Below, one piece after another: positions 32,170 through 43,243 of a stretch of DNA of 64,000 nt; within the stretch, counting starts at the first letter, position 1; each line of letters opens with the position of its first letter. The stretch is from Fomes fomentarius. Lineage: Eukaryota; Basidiomycota; Agaricomycetes; Polyporales; Polyporaceae. The notes beneath the pieces are model-generated. The model was not told the origin of the DNA. It worked only from the letters and a program-made list of their open reading frames with translations, and ran no database searches. Position numbers and translations under genes: made by a program. The stretch spans positions 2,046,001 through 2,110,000 of the forward strand of contig JABYQN010000002.1 of NCBI GenBank assembly GCA_022606135.1, written 5' to 3'.

Positions 32170-32489
32170 ACTGCTATGGGCTGGGGACTCCTCACTCATT
32201 ATACCCATACTCAACGACGGCATAATTTGGGACTGAGCTGTGTATAGCTAGAAGGAAGAGGAGGCATGGCGGCGGCGAGCCTCATACACGCGCAGCCTCC
32301 GCTATCGCCAAGTTGAAGTACACGTTACACTCGCCGTCGGGATGATGGGCCTGGGAGTGTCGGAGCTGCGGGATGCATGTCGGCATTCACACTTGATCAT
32401 TTGGACTCTGTTCTCTCTCTCTCTCTTCGTCTCTTGTACACAGCAACAACACCCCTGTATTATATCTTCACGCACGAACATGAACACGG
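32170..32489. other. convergent 3' region
   Basis: Space between the small membrane protein (plus) and RRP1 (minus); a CT-rich run near 32410-32435 is the only feature. Confidence 0.4.
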
Positions 32490-33700
32490 CTAGCTGCCAT
32501 CTACTTCTCTACTTTTGTTTGCACCGAGACTCGGGCGTGACCTTGAGAGAGGCTCACCCTCGTCCTCGTCCTCCATGTTCTCCTTCCAGAACGCGTACAT
32601 CTTTCGCCGGTTGGCGTCGCGCGTGTCAGGCTCGCTCGCGACGTCGAACAACTGCTTCAGGAGCACCTTCCGGACGGCTGTATTGCTGAGCGCACCCTCT
32701 GCTACTGGGTTAGTTGCGCAGGCATTGCGCACAAGATGCGAGAACGTCGATGTAGTCAAGCGTGGTCGTTTACGACTGGGCTCGTCAGAATCTTGTCGTG
32801 AGGAGAGTGAGGAGATTAGCGGTTCAAACAGAGTGGATTGTATCCGCTGGTAGGTGACAGTCGTGGGGGTGCGGGCGGCGAGTGTGTAAAAGGGTGCGAG
32901 CAGGGTGGACAGAGGTGCTGGCAGTGAGGAATCCACCGGTGGAGAGCCGAATACTTTGTCAAGCTCCTCTAAGTATATGTCTGCGAGGTGGTATGCTAGA
33001 CTTGTGGGCACTCGGACGTCATCAGGGCTAAACCACTTCGGTCAGTGATAGTCTCCTGAAACATAGCTGACTCACCATAACGGGCCACCACGGTCTGTCA
33101 GGATCGAGTTGTACTCTTTGCATGCTTCGGCGTTCCACCCTGCACGGAGAAGGAGCCTGAATGACGCGCTGAGGAAACGACGAACGAGCATATAGTACTT
33201 GTCGATTCTATCCCGGTGTTGGCATCATCAGGGGGAGATTATACGGTTTACAGATAGGGAGACGCACCGTAGTCGGTCAATTGAGTTCCATTCCCTCACT
33301 GTCGACTCCCAAAATCCACGAAGGAAGGCCAGAGACACAGACATGGTTGAGATCGCGAGCAAGATGTCCGCAATCTCCGTTGCCAAAGCTTGCTGCACCA
33401 AGGGCTTGTCTGACATCCAGAAGCCTGATACGACGCGGTTTGAGATGTCGGCCTTAGGTTGGAGACGAGATACGCACAGTAGAATATGCCCTTCCATAGC
33501 TTCGTCATGTCAGACTTAGGGAGAGCATCACGAGAGGGATCTGATAGAAAGGCGGCGAGATTCTTTATGGCCTTGTCCCGCATCTTCTTGTCTTGGACAT
33601 GTGAGCTACACCATCCAATAGTAATAAGGATGAACGTACCGGTTGACGCTAGATATTTTCCCAACGGAGGACCATTGGAAGACGAGGATTCGGATGCCAT
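32490..33700 (-). CDS. rrp1: ribosomal RNA processing protein RRP1/Nop52
   Basis: 333-aa nucleolar protein needed for 27S to 25S rRNA maturation. Exons 33700-33640, 33591-33478, 33424-33268, 33207-33076 and 33027-32490. Family blocks: GKYLASTDKKMRDKAIKNL, SDMTKLWKGIFYCFWMSDKP, LLRAGWNAEACKEYNSIL, SLAYHLADIYLEELDKV. The C-terminal part has RKRPR and ends in a low-complexity acidic/Ser tail. Divergent from GCP4 with 289 bp between start codons, a likely shared promoter region. Confidence 0.9.
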
Positions 33701-33989
33701 AGTCAATCGTCGAGAGATTGCGTGGACCGGATATGTACAGATGGTGTTCAGAACAGCCAAGAAGCAATGAAGCTCGATTTGAAGGAGGAGCGTGTCGCCA
33801 GAGAAAGTTTTTCCGCTTTTCTCGGAGGCGCGTCGCGCGCATGAATCTTGGATCAGTCGCGTCGCACGCGTTTTCTGTCCCACATCTAAGTACGCTCAGT
33901 CGACTCCATGGTCCAGTTCATCATCTACTACGAGGCGTTGTTCTGAGTCCATCAACCCCCAGCTCGGTCTGAATGCTCACTTGCTCGTA

Positions 33990-36398
33990 ATGATCGCAGA
34001 AGTGCTCCTAGTCCTCGCCGGCCACACGTCGTCCCTCTTCCCCACCGATCACACCGTACACCCTGCCTTCGCACCCCTCCTCCATCCCGGTGAAGAACAA
34101 TGCCTAGAATCTCTTGGACAGATTGCCCTACGCTACCGCAAAGTCAAGCTTGCAAGTGCCACGCTGGCGCGCCCGTCATCACGCTACGTCTCTGCGCTTT
34201 GTGCGACACTCAACCAGATCCTGAAGGACGAGTACGAGGTACTCGTGGTCGAGACGGAGGAGAAGGTGCTCAAGAGGGACAGTAGTCTGGTGGCAAGTGG
34301 GTCTTTTGTGCCCCTCTCCTCGTTGCGCGCGATCTTCGCGGAATGGGACGCGCCGCTTGCTTCTCTCGAAATGCTGGTGGAAGGCTTACAAGCCCAAGAA
34401 CACTGGAGTCCGGGTCCTCTCATTGATCTTCTCCTCACTCGCTCCCAGACTGGCATACACCGCGTTTCCTACATATACTCTCGGCTTTCTGAAGCCGTGC
34501 AGCGTGTCTGGATCGCTCAACTACAGGCTCTCCTGATACACGGTACGGTGTCCCCTCATGATCCACTAGCCGACAAGAAATACGTGCTCGTAGAGGGAGC
34601 GGCTCCGTCATGCATCTCACTACAGTCCCGCGAATCCATCACATATGTCGGCCGTGCGATTGGGACGGTGAAGGCAGCCAAATGGGAGAAACAATTTCCC
34701 CAAGATCTGGCTCGTGAGCACATCAGGCTACTCAAAACAGTGCTCCCTGAAGACCGGTACGCCTTTGACCGTGTGATTGCGGACATCCGAATCGCCGTCA
34801 GTGAGTGGCTCTGGCTCAATGTCTTGACGCACAAGGACGTCGATGATGCCGTGGAGTCACTGTATGTGCATGATCGTTGCTCAGGATGTCATCAGACCTA
34901 ATAACTATGTCTGTAGGGCCAATTACTTCCTATTGCGCAATGGCGAGTTTGCGCTATCCCTCATTCGCGAAGTCGAACGGCTCAAACTCTCGAGACTCAC
35001 GGGGAGGTCAGCTCCGAGCACTATGATTCGTGAGCAAGACCTCCACCTTGCCCTCCTACGCGCATCCTTGGGCACGACTGCCCAACAGGATCCTTCTCTA
35101 GTGCATCTTCAGTTCCGATTACCCGCGGGACCAATACGACCGCTTCTTCCATCACTCGCCAGTACCGCTGCGAAGGACCTATCAGCTTCCCTCTCCAGCC
35201 CTGTGGAGCCTACTACGTTTGATGATCTCCTCCTTGGCACACCTCTTCTTCTCACTTACAGCGTGACATGGCCACTCGACCTCTTTTTACATGCCTCGGA
35301 CTTGCAAGTCTACGCTGCGTTGTTCTCGTACCTATCTGCCCTTCGCAAGACGCACACCCGGGTACACACGTGCTGGACTGCACTGTCCAACGCACAACGC
35401 GCACGCAGAAGGTGGACCGGTCTAGGGGAAGGTGGTACAGCTGAAGATCTCGAGGTACGGAAGCAGTTGCTAAGGTGTGGCTGGGGCGTCGTACGAGAGA
35501 TGAATTGGTTCCTGGACACACTGCTAGGATACGTCATGACGGACGTGGTGGATGTCGAGTTCAGGAGGTTGAAAGGTCTATTATTGGGACGTCCATCTGG
35601 CGGCGTCGGTCGCCAGAGAAGTGCATCAAGCTCCGGAGCTGCACTGGGAACAGGTCATGGGGAGAGCGCCATTGCAGCCCCGCCCTCAAAATCCACATCA
35701 TTCCTCCCGTCCCACAGCACAGCATCGAACTTCTCCTCAGGTACTCCCCCACTGGACTTCACGACGCTGCGGAGCATGCATACGACATACCTCGAGCGGT
35801 TGCTTACGGGGTGCTTGCTCTCTAACCCCACGCTCACACATATAATTCGGATGATCCTAGAGGTCTGCGAGCGCTTCGCGGCACAGGTCGAGAGGTGGGG
35901 CGGCGATGTGTTGCCTGCGCTGTTGTTCGAGGGGAGTATATCGGCTCGAGACAACAAGGTCGGCGACATGGTCGCCGAGCGGTATGTCATTGTCGGCGAG
36001 ATTGATGAGGTGCGCCACTGCGATGCTCCACTCAGTCCGCCTATTAACTTACCACTTCGTAGACGCTGCACACGCTTCTCGACGCATTCTACGAGCAGCT
36101 TTCGCTATCGACCACACTCCAGCCCTTCTCCGCGACCGCGGACGCCACCAAGTCTGTGCTACACAATGCCAGCGTGATGATGGGCAACACGACCGGCTTT
36201 GGCTTCCACACTTTCGTTCGCCCTCGCAAGGGAAAGCGCCTTGAAGGAGACGAGGAGGTTCGGAGACATGTCGAGCGGCTGCTTCTCCGCTTGGACTTCA
36301 ATGGACTATTCTCAAAGCCGCGGGCCAGGAGGCGTGGGATGCAGGGAGCCGCAGGGACCGGGGAAGAAGACATCCTGAAACAGGGTGGATTGGCGTAG
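33990..36398 (+). CDS. gamma-tubulin complex component GCP4
   Basis: 766 aa from exons 33990-34861, 34917-36009 and 36063-36398. The start MIAEVLLVLAGHTSSLF with FAPLLHPGEEQCLESLGQIA matches the GCP4 N-terminus (MIHELLLALSG..., FLHPSE). The GRIP1 part contains RVSYIYSRLSEAVQRVW and LQALLIHGTV; GRIP2 has YSVTWPLDLFLH, WGVVREMNWFLDTLLGYV, TYLERLLTGCLL. A Ser/Gly-rich insert (about residues 525-565) interrupts GRIP2. GCP4 helps build the gamma-tubulin ring that nucleates microtubules at the spindle pole body. GCP4 is lost in budding yeast but kept in many filamentous fungi. Confidence 0.87.
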
Positions 36399-36735
36399 GC
36401 TTTGGGCCTTGGGATGCCCTGTGCGGTGTAATGGTCAATGCGGGATGGACTGCGTGAGAATGTTCGCTACCAATCAGGCGAGGATGGGTCACCTCTGTCC
36501 ACAATGTGTCACGCTATTGTGGTCGCTGGCGCTGTCTACTTTTCCAGAGTCTGAGCTGCTTCGCCGGATCAGACTGCTTTGACATTTATTGGTGAGGGTC
36601 ACTGTGGCGGCTTTCAGTGCATTGACATTCCAATCCACCACAAATGCCGACTTTTCTTCTACCCTCAAAGCTTCGGATCCACTCCTTTGGTCGTTCTGAC
36701 CTCTCAAAGCCGCGGCTTTGTTACCCCCGCCTACG
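36399..36735. other. intergenic, no supported gene
   Basis: 3' end of GCP4 and promoter of the following gene. Confidence 0.4.
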
Positions 36736-36742
36736 TATTTAA
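36736..36742 (+). promoter_or_regulatory. TATA box of the gene at 36886
   Basis: TATTTAA about 105 bp before the first usable ATG (36841) and 150 bp before ATG 36886. Confidence 0.5.
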
Positions 36743-36885
36743 GGCCCTCGTCTGTCCCCCAGTCAACATACATCTATCTCAACTACCGCTCGCTCCATCT
36801 CCCTAACAGGTGCGCAACAAGCTGCCAGTGGCACGCCAATATGTATGTTGATTTTGTTTGTACAGGCGCCCCGAACGGAAACATC

Positions 36886-37929
36886 ATGTCGATCCCCGTC
36901 ACCATTGGGTTCGCTGATCGCACAAAGCACTCCACAACTGTCGAAACGCTAACCGGTCCGGGCGCGAACCTACCTTCCGATGTCTATACGATGGTGATCG
37001 GCCCCGCGATAAACTGCAACGCATTCGACTTCTCTCGTCTCAACCTCCTCCTGACGGCCATTAGCAACTGGTCTGTCCCTAACCTGAAGCTTCTGAATTG
37101 TCTCCACGGCAATCCACAACCTCTGCAGACATTGTCGTGGCGCTTTGTTGGCACGCTTTGCGTTGAAGACTGGGATCCAAGCCACATCCGCGCCTTTCTT
37201 CGCACCGTGACGGTGGGCCCGAGGACAGATATCGATATTGTCGTCACGATGGACGCCATTCCGCAGGACGCTCGCGAAGTCCTCGGTGTTCTTCCTCGCG
37301 CATCGCAGATGCCAATCCTCCGCAAAGCAGTCGATCTGACGGTGGACTTGTCATGTGGCCTCAGAGTCACCGGAATCGACAAGAACGGCACGAGCATCAA
37401 TCTGGAGTTGCGAGCTGCGGACTTCAGCAACCACGACCAACGCTTCCTGTCTGAGTCTGCGGTCTCCTGCCTGCCCACGGTCTTTACCACGGATGAAGAA
37501 CGCGTGGCCCATCCCCTGCACACGCTCACCCTGTACGGGGCCATCGGCACGTTCAACGCCCAGATGTGGACCCGTCTACTGCGACCCTATCGCAACCTAC
37601 TTTCGCTCGTGGTGCACGACACCGGAGTCGGTGACGCGACGCCGTTGTTCAAGGCTCTCATTGAAGAGAGCATGGCAGGCAATAATACCTTGGTCGGCCA
37701 TGACCTCGACACCCTCCAGCTGCATAATGCGGCTTATAGCACGGATTTCGTAGACAACTTGCGAGATGTGCTCCAGATGCGGAATCAGTGTCAGTGTGGG
37801 CTGCCGGAAATAGGTTTGGAGCTAATTGCATTGGATGGTAGTGCGCCGGCCGAAAACAAGGAGTACTTGGTGGAGCAGTTGCAGCCTCACACGCATGTGA
37901 ATCCGTGTTCGGTGACCACCTATCAGTGA
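36886..37929 (+). CDS. F-box/LRR-like protein lacking an F-box
   Basis: Intronless frame of 347 aa (an in-frame ATG at 36841 would add 15 residues). Sequence has alternating Leu/Ile positions (LTLYGAIGTFNAQMWTRLL, LLSLVVHDTGVGDATPLF, LQLHNAAYS) like the irregular leucine-rich repeats that follow F-boxes in basidiomycete proteins. No F-box is present at the start. The second such gene in this window is at 43244-44644. Lineage-specific families of this sort are large in Agaricomycetes; function unknown. Confidence 0.55.
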   Translation: MSIPVTIGFADRTKHSTTVETLTGPGANLPSDVYTMVIGPAINCNAFDFSRLNLLLTAISNWSVPNLKLLNCLHGNPQPLQTLSWRFVGTLCVEDWDPSHIRAFLRTVTVGPRTDIDIVVTMDAIPQDAREVLGVLPRASQMPILRKAVDLTVDLSCGLRVTGIDKNGTSINLELRAADFSNHDQRFLSESAVSCLPTVFTTDEERVAHPLHTLTLYGAIGTFNAQMWTRLLRPYRNLLSLVVHDTGVGDATPLFKALIEESMAGNNTLVGHDLDTLQLHNAAYSTDFVDNLRDVLQMRNQCQCGLPEIGLELIALDGSAPAENKEYLVEQLQPHTHVNPCSVTTYQ

Positions 37930-38306
37930 CTTCTTGATAGTTATGTGTTGTATTGTATGATCATCGACGAGTATATATGTACTTTCACACATGTCCGGTG
38001 TTAACGGCGCATGCATCTGGCCAAGCCCATGCTTCAACAACTATATCATCAGCGTATCCCCGTGATCAACATCCCGACTCCCACGTAAGTATCTAAACCA
38101 TGTCGCACGCCGGAGCGATTCAGGTTTGACTAGTGACCAGTGACAATACTCCGCGGTTCCATCCAGGCGTCCAGCCCGGAAATGATCTACTGCGTCAAAA
38201 TGCCAATCATGATCCGGATGTGAACCGGCTTTGTAGAGCCTCGTCGACGATCCTGGACCGTACGGTTAATGCGTCACATTGTCGTCCTTTCAAGGGCGTT
38301 CGCGAC
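37930..38306. other. convergent 3' region, no gene seen
   Basis: Only short unsupported frames. Confidence 0.4.
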
Positions 38307-39386
38307 TCACAGTCGAATCTCCGCCATCTCCTTCCAGAACTCATCCGGACTGGCGAAGCGATGATTCCGCACATCTTCCTCGATGTCCAAGGAGGCCACA
38401 ACGATAGGCATGTACTTCTCCTTCGGGTCGTCGTACCAGCCAAACGCATGAAGAATCTCCGCAACTGCTTGACGATCGTCTTGTCCGTCTTCTGAAGGGT
38501 ATTCGACATGTCCACCTGGGTGGAACGAGTCCCCAAGTCCCGCCTCTCGTAGTGCCTTGCTCAGAGTCTCCTCCGAGACCGAGTCGTCTGAATTCGCGGG
38601 GCGGCCCCGTTCTACCGCCAGCTCCTTCTCGCGTCCTATCCAAGTGACAACAGAGCACAACACCCGCTTAGCCATCCGAATCGCGCACCCACGGGTTCCC
38701 ACCGAACAAGGCAAGCGCTCGACTCACCAAGTTGCTCCCTCTCCTGGCGCAGCTCCGCATACCGTGCATCGTCTTCCTGCAACACGCTCTCCAGCGCCTC
38801 GTTCTCTTCCTCGTCGAGCCGGTACGCGCTCTCGTTGTCGTACGTCCCGTCGGGCTGATACAGCACGCGCATCCACATCTCGCTCGCCGTCCACAGGTAC
38901 GCCGTCGAGCTCGGGAAGTCCGGCGTGGGCCGCACCGCGCGCCGGCCGCGCGGATGGTCTGTGTTCGGGTAAATAGGCACCACCATCTCCGGCGTCATGG
39001 CGCGGTCCGGGTCTTCTGGACATGGCGAGGTTCCGACGAGGAGCGCGATGAACTGGGCTGTCTTCGCGTCCATAGGTGCAATGCCGACTGGCTGCATAGT
39101 AGATGATGCATGATGGCGCGCGAAGCATATGGTGACCCATTCAGAACGGCTAACTCCTTGGGTCACTGCAACAAAATGCGCTCACCAAGTCCAGATAGAC
39201 CAAATACTTCTTCGGCGACATTTTGCTTGCTTTCGCAACGAATACAGAGGCGTCCCGGAGTCCTAAGTCCTCGACCATGGCCACCGGGTCCATCCGAATA
39301 GTCGCGAAGCGCCAGGGAGAAGGAATGCACGTGATCTCACCATCCGAGTCCGGGACATCGTCGAACCACCCCGAGCTGAGATTCAT
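38307..39386 (-). CDS. protein of unknown function, acidic
   Basis: 297 aa from exons 39386-39186, 39091-38728 and 38635-38307, in phase throughout; both introns are about 93 bp, longer than neighbours. Starts MNLSSGWFDDVPDSDGEI, then IPSPWRFATIRMDPVAMVED, PVGIAPMDAKTAQFIALLVG, STAYLWTASEMWMRVLYQPD, a Glu/Arg-rich helix (EENEALESVLQEDDARYAEL), and FGWYDDPKEKYMPIVVASLD near the end. No domain recognised; conserved-looking aromatic positions suggest a folded protein. The ATG choice is uncertain because a short upstream frame with GTG extends it. Confidence 0.55.
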
Positions 39387-39751
39387 GTGAAGGAGGACGC
39401 GCAACTGGCTATGGTTCAGGGGAAAGAGGGAAGAGAGATTACCTGGTCGCAGAATAGGGGAGTTCACGAACCCGGTACCTGTTACTATAAGACTAGAGCT
39501 GTCTCCACAGGCGCTCGCGGATTAATCCATCCACGCCGTAGTTCCCAGCGGATGTATCACAATCAGAACCAGAACCATGGCTGACAGTGACAGTTAATCA
39601 TGAAAAGTACCCCAAGAAAGTATAACAAGTACATCGCGGCAAGGCTAGACAAACAAATAGAAAGAATAAGGATAACCTCATCGCAGCTTCGTAAGCACAA
39701 CTCATCGTGGGTCATGGAATCATATAATGGTATCAGCTAGCCCGAGCAAGT
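39387..39751. other. intergenic, no supported gene
   Basis: Lies between the unknown gene (its 5' side) and the 3' end of the NIPA-type transporter. Confidence 0.4.
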
Positions 39752-42282
39752 TCATGACTCCTCTCGCGCAATCTCCTCTGCACGTACGCGATCTGCCTCT
39801 GTGAACACCACAGGTACCGTGCGCGCACGCACCGTATCGCCGTCCACTGATATACTCAGCCGCACTGGCGCCCCCTCTGCTGCCGCCTGCGGGCGAACGT
39901 CTGGAGCAGACACAGTGCCCCGTGTGTCGGGTTGGAACCGCACGCTTGGCCGTCGCATGCTTGCGGTGTGTTCGGGGGAAGTAGTCAGGGGCGACGAGAC
40001 GAGGTCACCACTGGTGAAGAATCGTCCAGAGAGAGCTCCATCTGCGCTCGGACTAGGGGTTACGGGCAAACCCTCAGATCCAGGAGGCGATCCTGATAGT
40101 GGGCTCTCCACTATCGTGGTGGGCAGCCCAGAGACCTCCGACTCCGACGCTTGTGGCTTCTCTGACACATCTGGGAGGTTGGACGCAGTACGGGCAGGGG
40201 AGCGCGACTGGTCGGCTCTGCGCCCCGTGAGTGCCTTGAACCAGCTCGGACGAGGGTGGGGTGAAAGGGAGCTCCTGCGTGTCCCTGTCCGTCCGATGTC
40301 CTGGCTACGCAGACTGTTTCCAGCCGTCGAGACAGAAAGATGGCTGCGGGACGCGTTCGCGGCGGAGAGGGCGGTCGCTCGCCGGCGTGCGCGGATGATG
40401 GTGCCGATGGTGCCTCCAGTCATGCGGAGCGAGTCGATGCCAGGCTCTTCTGTCTTCACGAGGATTGCACGCTTCTCCTCAGCAAAGTCGATTTCGGAAT
40501 CGACGTCGGACACGGGCCCGGCTTCGAGGTCGTCTGTTAAACGCGCGGCGTCGGGGTCTAGGTCCGGCGTAGTCGTGCGCGAGCGTATACGGCGGGACTG
40601 ACGTGAACGGCGCGAACGCATCGTCCCACCGCGCGCAAGTTCAACTTCGCGGGCGGCGTGTGGGTCGACTTCTTGCCGGGCGGCTTCAAGGAGCAGAGTG
40701 GTGTGTTCGTCAACCTATACTTTTGTCAGTTCTGATGCATGTGCGGTTCGAGTGAACCTACATTGGTGAGAGCGCGGGGGTCAACTTTGGTCATCTGAAG
40801 GATGGTGATACCCGTGCAGATTACAGCGAAGCCAAGCACGACGGTGATGATCTGACTCGCGGGAGCCTTCAGACCTTGGTACAAGATCTGATCAAGATAG
40901 AACAGTCAGATGCATTGGAACGAATATGTTCGGCACGATACTGGCACGTACCACAGAGGTGACCAGAGTGCAGAAGGTGACTAAATGCCGCGCATCAGTA
41001 CTGCAGTTGAATCGTTCATTGACAAATACTCACAGGTAACGTAGTAGGTGGGTGTGACTGAACAAGGATCACTCAGTGTCCGAGGCGCGACGAATATGTC
41101 TGTGGCTTACCCATTGCTGCGCAAAAGGTATCAGTGTGAGATGCGATATATTAAGGTCGAGTACACTCACCGGTGTTGAACATTGCCAGGGCGACGTTGA
41201 GATAGTAGATCTCGGTCACTATATCAAGGCATGTGAGAGGTGGTGATACGCGCAATTGGAAACATACTCACGTAGCGTGACTATCACGAATACGAGCAGG
41301 AAGTAGATGAACCAATTCTTGAACTGCCATATGTTCAGCACGCGTATACATGTGCGCGCGTCCGGGATTTCGCCGTACTTACCTGGTTGTCGCCTCGGAT
41401 GGATGTGACAATACACGCCCCTAGACCCTGAGTGCAACTGACACTAAGCCCGCCAATCAGACTGCACACGCCCTAAATGGTGTGGTGTGTCTATCAGTTA
41501 GAGCCATACCGACCAAATTAGCTCCCATGGGAGTCGCTCACCAAGTATGGCATCATACTCTTCTGCCCCCACTTTGGCGCAGCGTACACGGCGAGGAAGA
41601 CGGAGATGGCGATGACCACCCCGCCGTAGGCTAAGAACCAGGGCGTAACGAAGAGGTGCTTGAAGCCTTCGATAGTCGACACACTCTGTTCTTCTGGACC
41701 GTTGAGCGCGAGGATGGCCGCCCCGAGCAGACATTGGATGGAAGATATCCAGCCGAACAGAGACAGCTTCTCGTGAAGGATGAAGTGCGACAGTATACCT
41801 GAGATGACCACGGACAGGGCACCCATGGGTGTCTACCATCGTTGTGGAGTCGGTAGGGTAGAATGGAGATAGACAGGACGTATGGAGCACTCACTACCAC
41901 GATCGCTTCCACAAATGCATATGCACCGAAGTTACAGAGTTCACCGAGGATCATGATAATCATCCCGGTCCACCACATGGGCTGCAGGGTGCGCCAACTA
42001 CATATCAAGGATATTAACACGGCAGAATGGCAAACGTACCGACTTGAGATAAGCCACCCCTTCGCCCGCAACTTGACCCTTCTGCGAACTGAGGAGTCCT
42101 TTCTTCTTGAATACGAAGGACGAGCCAATCAACAAGCCCGAGCCAATGGCAAGTACCACGCCGACGCTGAATGCATAGTGTGGTATTTCAGCAAACCAAG
42201 GATAAATATGCAAGACCAAGCGACATTGAGATACTTACACGCGATACTGGGGCGGTTGAGTGGGTTCTCCTCCTTGCGACAT
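39752..42282 (-). CDS. NIPA-type magnesium transporter (DUF803)
   Basis: 628-aa membrane transporter. Twelve exons: 42282-42239, 42166-42040, 41981-41895, 41832-41542, 41472-41383, 41323-41272, 41218-41171, 41116-41111 (6 nt), about 41057-41034, 40980-40952, 40887-40762 and 40714-39752. Nine hydrophobic segments. Family blocks: VGVVLAIGSGLLIGSSFVFK, KSPMWWTGMIIMILGELCNF, TPMGALSVVISGILSHFIL, WFIYFLLVFVIVTLLTEIYY, TAMVTPTYYVTFTFCTLVTS, and a final helix before QMTKVDPRALTN. The last 270 residues are a cytosolic Ser/Arg-rich tail. NIPA proteins import or efflux Mg2+ at plasma and endosomal membranes. Codons across the 6-nt exon restore TAMVTP. Confidence 0.88.
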
Positions 42283-43141
42283 GTTTGCCCGCCTGGTCGC
42301 GCTCGTTCAAGACTGGTGTTCGGCGTCGACTCGAGCGGGCTCTCGAGGAGGCGCGTTCGTGGACGAGAGAAGAAGAGAAGGGCCAAGGAACGTGCGAGGC
42401 GCGATATACGCTTGGAGTGGTGCGAGAGACCTGCCACAAGCGAGCCAGGGGCGGATTCTACTGCTTCCGGCTACCAGATTCTGATGACCATATGACCAGC
42501 GATTCATCATACCTTGTCTTCACCCACCGCCTCGCGACTGTACTGAACCTTGCGTTTAACTGAACTCTGTCGTCGCGAAGCTGCAGCTGTGCGTGCGCGC
42601 GCAGGGCTCGAGCTGACGGCCACTGTACAAGCGAATTCAAGTTGTCTGCCGTGATATTCGCGATCATGTGACAGGCCCTGTGTGCAGTGACGCCACGACT
42701 CGTTGAACAGCATGCCCTTCATGTTCTGGATCTTGCGTGCTCGCCGCACAGCCTGGCACCTGCTGACACGCTCAACCACACAGTTTGGTGCACTTCACTG
42801 TATTATCTTCACGTCCGTTTGTGCTCTCTTCTTGGTGCCACTGCCAGAACGGCGATTTGTGGTCTCTCACAAGACCCAAACTACGCATTATGTCATCGTA
42901 TTCTCTTGGTCGACACCCGACCTTCTGTGCTTTTGAAGCAGTTCCCTTTGCATCTCTCGACGAAGGACGACATACACGACTTGCGCCGCTCCTCGACGCG
43001 CCCAATAATGGCTCAATGTCGTGCGGCTTTGTCCTGTCCAAGACCAAGATGGGTCAAGCTTGCCACAAAGTAGGTCTCCACGAAACTGGTGGTCATGCAC
43101 CTATCAAAGCGGCTTCGGGATGCTTGGGCGAGACATACTCA
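42283..43141. other. intergenic, no supported gene
   Basis: Open frames here lie upstream of a TATA box at 43142 and are unlikely to be coding. They have no domain. Confidence 0.4.
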
Positions 43142-43148
43142 TATATAT
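43142..43148 (+). promoter_or_regulatory. TATA box of the LRR-like gene
   Basis: TATATAT about 100 bp before ATG 43244, which supports that start over the long upstream frame extension. Confidence 0.5.
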
Positions 43149-43243
43149 TGCATCTCTCCTTGGACTGTCACTTAGCACTTTTTTCCTATCTTTCTCGCAG
43201 GCAAGTTTGTTGCATGGTGTGCTGGCCTCGACTGACCCGAACG

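Noticed and set aside
39801..40601. 266-codon plus-strand frame opposite the NIPA tail
   Set aside because: Mirrors the Ser/Arg-rich tail of the transporter; composition and lack of domain mark it as a shadow.
42785..43243. Upstream extension of the LRR-like frame
   Set aside because: It runs through a TATA box and has no F-box or other domain; ATG 43244 fits better.
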